From assembly GCA_965213545.1 (NCBI GenBank), contig CBDBZL010000001.1:496001-560000 (forward strand): a stretch of DNA of 64,000 nucleotides, given 5' to 3'. The DNA is from CBDBZL01 sp965213545. GTDB taxonomy: Bacteria; Pseudomonadota; Alphaproteobacteria; Sphingomonadales; Sphingomonadaceae. Below the pieces are notes generated by a model that searched no databases, had not been told where the DNA came from, and worked only from the letters and a program-made list of their open reading frames with translations. The translations under genes and the position numbers were made by a program. Shown piece after piece: positions 58,417-64,000 of the stretch. Position 1 is the stretch's first letter; the number at the start of each line of letters is the position of its first letter.

Positions 58417-58761
58417 CTAGAACTCCAGCCCGCCTTCGCGCGCGGCATCGGCCAGCGCCTTGACGCGGCCATGAAACAGGAAACCGCCGCGGTCGAATAC
58501 CACGCGGCTGACGCCCGCCTTGCGCGCGGCCTCGGCAATATCCTTGCCAACCTTGGTCGCCGCCTGGACATTGGCGCCCGATCCTTCTGCACCCAGCGTC
58601 GATGCAGCCGCCAGCGTCCGGCCAGCCTCATCGTCGATCAGCTGGGCATAGATGTGCTGCCCGGTGCGGTGGACCGACAGGCGGGGCCTATCGCCACCAC
58701 GCTGGCGCAATGCGGTGCGCACGCGGCGGCGGCGGCGTTCGAAAAGGGACAGCTTGGCCAT
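58417..58761 (-). CDS. rplR: 50S ribosomal protein L18
   Basis: 114 aa from ATG 58761, overlapping the rplF stop by one base. MAKLSLFERRRRRVRTALRQ, RPRLSVHRTGQHIYAQLIDD and VVFDRGGFLFHGRVKALADAAREGGLEF are standard L18. Binds 5S rRNA together with L5 and L25. Immediately precedes rpsE. Confidence 0.97.
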   Translation of the reverse strand: MAKLSLFERRRRRVRTALRQRGGDRPRLSVHRTGQHIYAQLIDDEAGRTLAAASTLGAEGSGANVQAATKVGKDIAEAARKAGVSRVVFDRGGFLFHGRVKALADAAREGGLEF

Positions 58762-59294
58762 TACTTCTTCTTCCCTTCCTTGCGGAAGATATACTCACCC
58801 TTGTACTTCACACCCTTGCCCTTGTAGGGCTCGGGTTTGCGCCATTCGCGGATTTCGGCAGCGAACTGGCCGACCCGCTGCTTGTCGATGCCGCTGACCT
58901 CGATCGTGGTCTGATCGGGAGTCTTGACCTCGACACCCTCGGGCACATCCAGATCGACGTCGTGGCTGTATCCGAGCTGGAGCTTGAGCTTGCGGCCCTG
59001 CGCCGAGGCACGATAGCCCACGCCGGCGATCTGCAGCGTCTTGGAAAATCCCTCCGTCACGCCCTCGACCAGGTTGGCGACCAGGGTGCGTTGCATTCCC
59101 CAGTGGCTGCGCGCCGCCTTGGTGTCGTTGGCCGGCTCGACGCTGATCGTATCGCCCTCGACCTTGTAGGCGATCAAGTCGGACAGACCCATCGTCAGCG
59201 TGCCCTTGGGACCTTTCACGCTCAGCCGCCCGCCATCCAGATTGGCGGTCACGCCGCTGGGAATGGGAACGGGCCTCTTGCCGATGCGGCTCAT
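58761..59294 (-). CDS. rplF: 50S ribosomal protein L6
   Basis: 177 aa from ATG 59294, overlapping the rpsH stop by one base. MSRIGKRPVPIPSGVTANLD, VKGPKGTLTM and the C-terminal GIDKQRVGQFAAEIREWRKPEPYKGKGVKY are the L6 signatures. Two repeated domains lie at about 1-80 and 85-170. Near the sarcin-ricin loop. Confidence 0.97.
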   Translation of the reverse strand: MSRIGKRPVPIPSGVTANLDGGRLSVKGPKGTLTMGLSDLIAYKVEGDTISVEPANDTKAARSHWGMQRTLVANLVEGVTEGFSKTLQIAGVGYRASAQGRKLKLQLGYSHDVDLDVPEGVEVKTPDQTTIEVSGIDKQRVGQFAAEIREWRKPEPYKGKGVKYKGEYIFRKEGKKK

Positions 59295-59689
59295 CAGAAC
59301 ACCTCCGCCAGCACTTCGCCGCCGACATTATGGCTCTTGGCCTCGGCGTCCGAGAGGACACCGCGGGGGGTCGAGACGATGGTAATGCCAAGGCCGTTGC
59401 GCACGACCGGCAGTTCGCGGCTGCCCGAATAGATGCGCCGGCCCGGCTTGGACACGCGCGCCACGTGCTTGATCGCCGGCTCGCCTTCGAAATATTTGAG
59501 CTCGATGCGCAGCGCCTTGTGCCTGCCGCTCGCATCCTCGCTATACCCGCGGATATAGCCCTCTCGCTGGAGCACTTCGAGCACATTGGCGCGCAGCTTG
59601 CTGGCGGGCGAGAGGACCGAGTCCATCTTCGCCTGCTGGCCGTTGCGGATGCGGGTGAGCATATCGCCCAGGGGATCGGTCATCGCCAT
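59294..59689 (-). CDS. rpsH: 30S ribosomal protein S8
   Basis: 131 aa from ATG 59689 (MAMTDPLGDMLTRIRNGQQAKMDSV). YFEGEPAIKHVARVSKPGRRIYSG, GLGITIVSTPRGVLSDAEAKSHNVGGEVLAEVF is the S8 C-terminus. Binds 16S helix 21 and, in other bacteria, represses its own spc operon. 11 bp after rpsN. Confidence 0.97.
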   Translation of the reverse strand: MAMTDPLGDMLTRIRNGQQAKMDSVLSPASKLRANVLEVLQREGYIRGYSEDASGRHKALRIELKYFEGEPAIKHVARVSKPGRRIYSGSRELPVVRNGLGITIVSTPRGVLSDAEAKSHNVGGEVLAEVF

Positions 59690-59700
59690 AGGTTACGTCC

Positions 59701-60006
59701 TCACCAGCTCGACTTGGTCAGGCCGGGAATCAGGCCCTTGTTGCCCAGGTTCCTGATCTCGATCCGGTTCAGCCCGAACTTGCGGTAATAGCCGCGCGGC
59801 CGCCCGGTGGTGGTGCAGCGATTGCGCACCCGCGTAGGGTTGGCGTTGCGCGGAATCTCGGCCAGCTTGAGGCGCGCCATCAGCCGCTCGGTCTCGTCGA
59901 GCGACTTGTCGTCGGCCACCGCCTTCAGCTTGGCGTATTTCGCCGCATATTGCTTGACGAGCTTCTTGCGTCGCTCGTTCTTGTTGATCGAACTCAGTTT
60001 CGCCAT
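59701..60006 (-). CDS. rpsN: 30S ribosomal protein S14
   Basis: 101 aa from ATG 60006. This is the long, zinc-free form: MAKLSSINKNERRKKLVKQYAAK, a mid-segment LMARLKLAEIPRNANPTRVRNRC and the conserved TTGRPRGYYRKFGLNRIEIRNLG. No CxxC zinc pairs. Located in the 30S head. Between rplE and rpsH. Confidence 0.97.
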   Translation of the reverse strand: MAKLSSINKNERRKKLVKQYAAKYAKLKAVADDKSLDETERLMARLKLAEIPRNANPTRVRNRCTTTGRPRGYYRKFGLNRIEIRNLGNKGLIPGLTKSSW

Positions 60007-60045
60007 GGACTTAAGTTCCTTAGCCTATCTCTCTATGGGGCGGCC

Positions 60046-60627
60046 TCACGCCGCCTCCTTCTGTTCGGCTTCTTCGGCCGGGAACGGGAAGCCGAACAGA
60101 CGCAGCAGCTCGCGCGCCTCTTCGTCGGTCTTCGCCGTGGTGGTGACGATGATGTCCATTCCGCGGACCTTCTCGATCCGGTCGTAGGAAATCTCCGGAA
60201 AGACGATCTGCTCCTTCAGCCCCATGGCGTAGTTGCCATGACCGTCGAACGAACGCGGGTTGAGCCCACGAAAGTCGCGGATGCGCGGCATGGCGATGGT
60301 GACCAGGCGGTCGAGGAACTCGTACATCCGGTCGCGCCGAAGCGTGACCTTGCAGCCAATCGGCATGCCTTCGCGCAGCTTGAACTGGGCGATCGACTTC
60401 TTGGCCTTGGTGATCACCGGCTTCTGCCCGGCGATCAGCTCCATTTCCTCGGCCGCCACCTGGACCTTCTTCTTGTCCTGACTGGCCTCGCCCACGCCCA
60501 TGTTGAGGACGATCTTCTCCAGCCGGGGGATCTGAAGGTCGTTCGCATAGCCGAACTTGTCCTTCATCGCCTGGGCAATGGTCTCGCGATAGCGCTGCTT
60601 GAGGCGCGGGGTGTAATCGTCAGCCAT
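60046..60627 (-). CDS. rplE: 50S ribosomal protein L5
   Basis: 193 aa from ATG 60627, overlapping rplX by 8 bp. PRLEKIVLNMGVGEASQDKK, AGQKPVITKAKKSIAQFKLREGMPIGCKVTLR, PRIRDFRGLNPRSFDGHGNY and FPEISYDRIEKVRGMDIIVTTTAKTDEEARELL are typical. Binds 5S rRNA and contacts P-site tRNA. Confidence 0.97.
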   Translation of the reverse strand: MADDYTPRLKQRYRETIAQAMKDKFGYANDLQIPRLEKIVLNMGVGEASQDKKKVQVAAEEMELIAGQKPVITKAKKSIAQFKLREGMPIGCKVTLRRDRMYEFLDRLVTIAMPRIRDFRGLNPRSFDGHGNYAMGLKEQIVFPEISYDRIEKVRGMDIIVTTTAKTDEEARELLRLFGFPFPAEEAEQKEAA

Positions 60628-60940
60628 CTATCATCTCCCCCGACTTGACGGCAACGCGCACCTTCTTGCCGTCGCGGTCTTCGAAGCGGACGCGGGTCGG
60701 CTTGCCGTCCTTGGGATCGGCCAGCGCCACCTTGGCGATCGCCATGGGTGCCGCGATCCGGTCGATCCCGCCCTGCGGATTGGCCTGGCTGGGCTTGCGG
60801 TGGCGGGCCATCACGTTGATGCCATCCACCAGCAGCTTGCCGTCCTTGGGCATGACCTGGGTGACGGTGCCCGTGCGCCCCTTGTCCTTGCCGCTCAGCA
60901 CCACCACGCTGTCGCCTTTCTTGATCTTGGCCCCGCCCAT
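60620..60940 (-). CDS. rplX: 50S ribosomal protein L24
   Basis: 106 aa from ATG 60940, overlapping rplN by one base. MGGAKIKKGDSVVVLSGKDKGRTGTVTQVMP shows the KOW motif; INVMARHRKPSQANPQGGI follows. Assembly initiator protein of the large subunit near the exit tunnel. The frame is open upstream inside rplN but the start is set by homology. Confidence 0.97.
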   Translation of the reverse strand: MGGAKIKKGDSVVVLSGKDKGRTGTVTQVMPKDGKLLVDGINVMARHRKPSQANPQGGIDRIAAPMAIAKVALADPKDGKPTRVRFEDRDGKKVRVAVKSGEMIDG

Positions 60941-61308
60941 CACAGCACCTCCGGCGCCAGGCTGATGATCTTCATGAAGCCCTTGCCGCGCAGTTCGCGC
61001 ACCACCGGTCCGAAGATGCGGGTGCCGATCGGCTCCTCGCTCTTGTTGACCAGCACCGCGGCGTTGGAATCGAAACGGATCACGGTGCCATCGGGGCGGC
61101 GCACGTCCTTGCGGGTCCGCACGATCACCGCGCGGTGCACATCGCCCTTCTTGACGCGCGCACGCGGCTGCGCCTCCTTCACCGAGACGACGATGACATC
61201 GCCCACGCCCGCGGTGCGCCGCTTCGAGCCGCCCAGCACCTTGATGCACTGGACCCGCTTGGCGCCGCTATTGTCAGCGACCTCCAGCGTCGATTGCATC
61301 TGGATCAT
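60940..61308 (-). CDS. rplN: 50S ribosomal protein L14
   Basis: 122 aa from ATG 61308. MIQMQSTLEVADNSGAKRVQCIKVLGGSKRRTAGVGDVIVVSVK, VIVRTRKDVRRPDGTVIRFDSNAAVL and FGPVVRELRGKGFMKIISLAPEVL are near-invariant L14 segments. Contacts L19 and 16S at an intersubunit bridge. 61 bp after rpsQ. Confidence 0.98.
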   Translation of the reverse strand: MIQMQSTLEVADNSGAKRVQCIKVLGGSKRRTAGVGDVIVVSVKEAQPRARVKKGDVHRAVIVRTRKDVRRPDGTVIRFDSNAAVLVNKSEEPIGTRIFGPVVRELRGKGFMKIISLAPEVL

Positions 61309-61369
61309 TGATCCTGTTCCTTCCTAACGGCTTGCCGGAACACATGCCCGGCAGTTCCAAACTAAACTT

Positions 61370-61666
61370 CTATTCGGCGCGCTGCGTGCCTTCGACCTCG
61401 ATCTCGGCTTCCACCGCGATCCCCCGGCTGGCGACCATGCGTTCGATCACCTTCCAGCTCTTGTTCTTGGAGATCGGCCGCGTTTCCTCGATCCGCACCT
61501 TGTCGCCGACCACGAACTCGTTGGTCTCGTCATGAGCATGATACTTCTTCGAGCGCCGGATGATCTTGCCGTAAAGCGGATGCTTCACGCGCCGCTCGAC
61601 CAGCACGGTGACGGTCTTGTCGGACTTGTCGGAGGTGACCGTCCCGGTCAGGATACGCTTGGGCAT
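61370..61666 (-). CDS. rpsQ: 30S ribosomal protein S17
   Basis: 98 aa from ATG 61666. MPKRILTGTVTSDKSDKTVTVLVERRVKHPLYGKIIRRSKKYHAHDE carries the S17 OB fold; the tail after the core (VASRGIAVEAEIEVEGTQRAE) is somewhat longer than in E. coli. Early 16S-binding protein. 9 bp after rpmC. Confidence 0.97.
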   Translation of the reverse strand: MPKRILTGTVTSDKSDKTVTVLVERRVKHPLYGKIIRRSKKYHAHDETNEFVVGDKVRIEETRPISKNKSWKVIERMVASRGIAVEAEIEVEGTQRAE

Positions 61667-61675
61667 GGTTGTTCC

Positions 61676-61903
61676 TCAGGCCTGGGCCTTGGCGGCGGCC
61701 GATGCCGTCCGCTGGTTCTGGAGCGTCTTGATCCGCGCGATCTTGCGACGCACCTCGCGCACGCGGGCCGGCCGCTCCAGCTGGCCTGTCGCCGCTTGGA
61801 ACCGCAGGTTGAACGCCTCGCGCTTCAGCTCCACCAGCTGGCCCGAGAGCTGGTCATCGCTCTTGGTCCGCAGATCCTCGATGTCGCTTGTCTTCGCGGC
61901 CAT
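61676..61903 (-). CDS. rpmC: 50S ribosomal protein L29
   Basis: 75 aa from ATG 61903 (an adjacent ATG at 61906 overlaps the rplP stop). SDIEDLRTKSDDQLSGQLVELKREAFNLRFQAATGQLE is the helical L29 hairpin, and RVREVRRKIARIKTLQNQR closes it; an Ala-rich tail follows. Near the exit tunnel. Coupled to rplP. Confidence 0.96.
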   Translation of the reverse strand: MAAKTSDIEDLRTKSDDQLSGQLVELKREAFNLRFQAATGQLERPARVREVRRKIARIKTLQNQRTASAAAKAQA

Positions 61904-62337
61904 CATTCGCCTCCCAGATGGCTGGTATCACCGAGCCGCGCGACCACCTTGGTCTTGATCGGCAGCTTCATCGCCGCGCGCTCGAACGCCTCGGCGGCGA
62001 GCGGACCGGGAACGCCATCGAGCTCGAACAGGATACGACCCGGCTTCACCCGTGCCGCCCAGTATTCGACCGCGCCCTTGCCCTTGCCTTGGCGCACCTC
62101 GGCTGGCTTCTTGGATACCGGCACATCGGGAAAGATGCGGATCCACAGCCGGCCCTGGCGCTTGATATGGCGCGTGATGGCCCGACGCGCCGCCTCGATC
62201 TGGCGCGCGGTGATGCGCTCGGGCTCCATGGCCTTGAGACCATAGGATCCGAAATTGAGCGCAAAGCCGCCCTTGGCCACACCATGGATGCGGCCCTTGA
62301 AGGCTTTCCTAAACTTGGTCTTCCTGGGTTGCAGCAT
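61903..62337 (-). CDS. rplP: 50S ribosomal protein L16
   Basis: 144 aa from ATG 62337. MLQPRKTKFRKAFKGRIHGVAKGG, GLKAMEPERITARQIEAARRAITRHIKRQGRLWIRIFPDVPV and EMKLPIKTKVV-like C-terminal segments. Organises the A-site finger/CCA-end region. Contains the arginine that YcfD-type oxygenases modify in other bacteria (in the PDVP region). 12 bp after rpsC. Confidence 0.97.
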   Translation of the reverse strand: MLQPRKTKFRKAFKGRIHGVAKGGFALNFGSYGLKAMEPERITARQIEAARRAITRHIKRQGRLWIRIFPDVPVSKKPAEVRQGKGKGAVEYWAARVKPGRILFELDGVPGPLAAEAFERAAMKLPIKTKVVARLGDTSHLGGE

Positions 62338-62349
62338 CGTCCTATACCC

Positions 62350-63045
62350 TTAACGCGCAGGCCGGACGCCGGAGGTCTGGGCCTCCATCATCAGCCGGTC
62401 ATGCGCCATCGGGTCGTGCGCGAAGATCTCGCCCTTGAAGATCCAGCACTTGACCCCGATCACGCCATAAGCGGTAAGCGCCTCGGCCTCGGCATAATCG
62501 ACATTGGCGCGCAATGTGTGCAACGGAACGCGGCCCTCACGGTACCATTCGACACGCGCGATCTCCGCGCCGCCCAGCCGGCCCGCGCAGGTGATACGGA
62601 TGCCCTCGGCACCCAGCCGCAGCGCCGACTGCACCGCGCGCTTCATCGCCCGGCGGAACGCGACACGGCGAACCAGCTGGTCGGCAACGCCTTGGGCCAC
62701 CAGCTTGGCATCGACCTCGGGCTTCCTGATCTCAACGATATTGAGCTTCACCTCGCTCGCGGTCATCGAGGCAAGCTTGGTGCGCAGCTTCTCGATATCG
62801 GCGCCCTTCTTGCCGATGATCACGCCTGGCCGGGCGGCATAGATCGAGATCCGGCACAGCTTGGCCGGCCGCTCGATCACCACCTTCGAGATCGCCGCCT
62901 GGGGCATCGATTCGATGATGTACTTACGGATCGCGATGTCTTCCTTGAGCAGCTGGCGGTAATCCGCGCCCTCTGCATACCAGCGCGAATCCCAGGTACG
63001 GTTGATCTGCAGCCTGAGGCCGATCGGGTTGCTCTTGTGGCCCAT
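62350..63045 (-). CDS. rpsC: 30S ribosomal protein S3
   Basis: 231 aa from ATG 63045, which overlaps the rplV TAA by one base. MGHKSNPIGLRLQINRTWDSRWYA is the S3 start; the KH domain GVIIGKKGADIEKLRTKL and the C-terminal YAEAEALTAYGVIGVKCWIFKGEI follow. Part of the mRNA entry tunnel with helicase activity. The frame is open upstream within rplV but is not coding there. Confidence 0.98.
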   Translation of the reverse strand: MGHKSNPIGLRLQINRTWDSRWYAEGADYRQLLKEDIAIRKYIIESMPQAAISKVVIERPAKLCRISIYAARPGVIIGKKGADIEKLRTKLASMTASEVKLNIVEIRKPEVDAKLVAQGVADQLVRRVAFRRAMKRAVQSALRLGAEGIRITCAGRLGGAEIARVEWYREGRVPLHTLRANVDYAEAEALTAYGVIGVKCWIFKGEIFAHDPMAHDRLMMEAQTSGVRPAR

Positions 63046-63425
63046 TACGCCTCTTCCTCTTGTTCGCGCACGACGATCCTGAGCCTGCTGAAGGGCTTGA
63101 GGATCCGCGTCGACTTGCCGCGCCCGCGCGTGGCGAAGCGCTTCATCGTCACCGACTTGCCCACGCTTGCCTCGGCCACCACCAGCGCATCGACATCCAG
63201 GTCGTGGTTGTTCTCGGCATTGGCAATCGCGGACGCGAGCACCTTCCTTGCGTCGACCGCCATCGCCCGCTTGGAAAAGGCCAGAATGTTCATCGCCTCC
63301 TCGGCCTTGCGTCCGCGGATGAGGCCGGCGACCAGGTTGAGCTTCTGCGCCGAACCCCGGATGGTGGTGCCCACCGCCAGCGCCTCGGTCTCGCCAACGC
63401 GGCGGGGGGCTTTCTGCTTGCTCAT
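63045..63425 (-). CDS. rplV: 50S ribosomal protein L22
   Basis: 126 aa from ATG 63425, overlapping the rpsS stop by one base. GSAQKLNLVAGLIRGRKAEEAMNIL, KRAMAVDARKVLASAIANAENNH and the long beta-hairpin (TMKRFATRGRGKSTRILKPFSRLRIVV) that lines the exit tunnel are intact. Confidence 0.97.
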   Translation of the reverse strand: MSKQKAPRRVGETEALAVGTTIRGSAQKLNLVAGLIRGRKAEEAMNILAFSKRAMAVDARKVLASAIANAENNHDLDVDALVVAEASVGKSVTMKRFATRGRGKSTRILKPFSRLRIVVREQEEEA

Positions 63426-63700
63426 CAGCGCTTGCCCTTCTTGTCGGCCGCATGGCCGGGAAAGTTGCGCGTGGGCGCGAACTCGCCGAGCTTGTGACCG
63501 ACCATGTCCTCATTGACCGCGACGGGGATGAACTTCTGGCCGTTATAGACACTGAAGGTCAGCCCCACGAAGTCGGGCAATATGGTCGACCGGCGCGACC
63601 AGGTTTTGATCGGCTTGGTGTTGCTGGCCTCTTGCTGCTCCTGCGCCTTCTTCAACAGGTGCAGGTCGACGAACGGGCCTTTCCAGACGGATCGTGCCAT
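63425..63700 (-). CDS. rpsS: 30S ribosomal protein S19
   Basis: 91 aa from ATG 63700 (MARSVWKGPFVDLHLLKKAQ). IKTWSRRSTILPDFVGLTFSVYNGQKFIPVAVNEDMVGHKLGEFAPTRNFPGH is standard S19. 5 bp after rplB. Head protein near the A site. Confidence 0.98.
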   Translation of the reverse strand: MARSVWKGPFVDLHLLKKAQEQQEASNTKPIKTWSRRSTILPDFVGLTFSVYNGQKFIPVAVNEDMVGHKLGEFAPTRNFPGHAADKKGKR

Positions 63701-63705
63701 GTGCC

Positions 63706-64000
63706 TTACCTCTTCTTCTTCGCGTGGCGCGACCGGATGATCATCTTGTCCGTCTGCTTGTTGTGCCGGGTGCGTGCGCCCTTGGTCGGCTTGCCCCACG
63801 GGGTGACCGGATGGCGGCCGCCGCTGGTCTTGCCCTCGCCGCCGCCATGCGGGTGATCGACCGGGTTCTTGGCCACGCCGCGGGTCAGCGGCTTGCGGCC
63901 CATCCAGCGCTTGCGTCCCGCCTTGCCGAAGTTCTGGTTCTGGTTGTCGGGATTGGACACCGCCCCCACCGTGCCCATGCACGCGGCCGGCAGATAGCGC
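63706..64000 (-). CDS. rplB: 50S ribosomal protein L2 (5' end outside window)
   Basis: Only the C-terminal 97 residues are in the window (from RYLPAACMGTVGAVSNPDNQN). GKAGRKRWMGRKPLTRGVAKNPVDHPHGGGEGKTSGGRHPVTPWGKPTKG contains the conserved His of the HPHGGGEG loop near the peptidyl-transferase centre. Runs off the right edge; rplW, rplD, rplC and rpsJ are expected beyond it. Confidence 0.97.
   Translation of the reverse strand, partial: RYLPAACMGTVGAVSNPDNQNQNFGKAGRKRWMGRKPLTRGVAKNPVDHPHGGGEGKTSGGRHPVTPWGKPTKGARTRHNKQTDKMIIRSRHAKKKR

Overview
The window is high-GC alphaproteobacterial chromosome, most likely Sphingomonadales and possibly Erythrobacteraceae. The reasons are the S10/spc/alpha ribosomal operon, the TCA block mdh-sucD-sucA-sucB-lpdA, a split imuA-imuB cassette, and LexA boxes of the alphaproteobacterial direct-repeat type GTTC-N7-GTTC. 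Genus is inferred, not demonstrated. No tRNA, rRNA, CRISPR array, IS element or replication origin was recognised.

Layout. 1-4 kb: a radical-SAM DNA modification/repair protein (cut by the left edge) and imuA-imuB, each transcription unit headed by a perfect LexA box. 4-12 kb: PNPOx-like stress protein, NSS transporter, panB, rlmN with an overlapping but frameshifted septation-protein-like gene, and a Tat-type PhoX phosphatase. 12-25 kb: nadE, a small lipoprotein, a pteridine-reductase-like SDR with cytochrome b561 and a YedY-like Mo enzyme, acs, a MATE pump, a 2OG oxygenase and argG. 25-29 kb: an RlpA-like protein, a DNA methyltransferase fused to a nuclease-like domain with a coupled small ORF, an OmpA/lipoprotein pair and a second frameshifted gene. 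29-36 kb: LexA-controlled uvrA, then an AT-richer island carrying a stand-alone reverse transcriptase with a 5' non-coding tract, a terminase-small-subunit-like low-complexity protein, and a frameshifted 2'-5' RNA ligase (thpR). 36-51 kb: M3 peptidase, the TCA block interrupted by a DUF29 gene, two paralogous secreted proteins and an S9 peptidase. 51.6-64 kb (all minus strand): rplB (partial) to secY-adk, then rpsM-rpsK-rpoA-rplQ.

Three themes stand out. First, three perfect LexA boxes link the radical-SAM gene, imuAB and uvrA into one SOS regulon. Second, several conserved genes (imuB, uvrA, acs, rpsE and one secreted paralogue) carry in-frame low-complexity insertions or extensions, several of them visibly made of 15-bp tandem units. 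Third, accessory DNA appears at two places, the methyltransferase (AT-rich central region) and the reverse transcriptase island. The reverse transcriptase is the best candidate for an undescribed anti-phage system.

Three genes contain apparent single-base frameshifts in GC-rich runs (about 9264, 28998 and 36163). They may be real pseudogenes or assembly errors; read support would decide.
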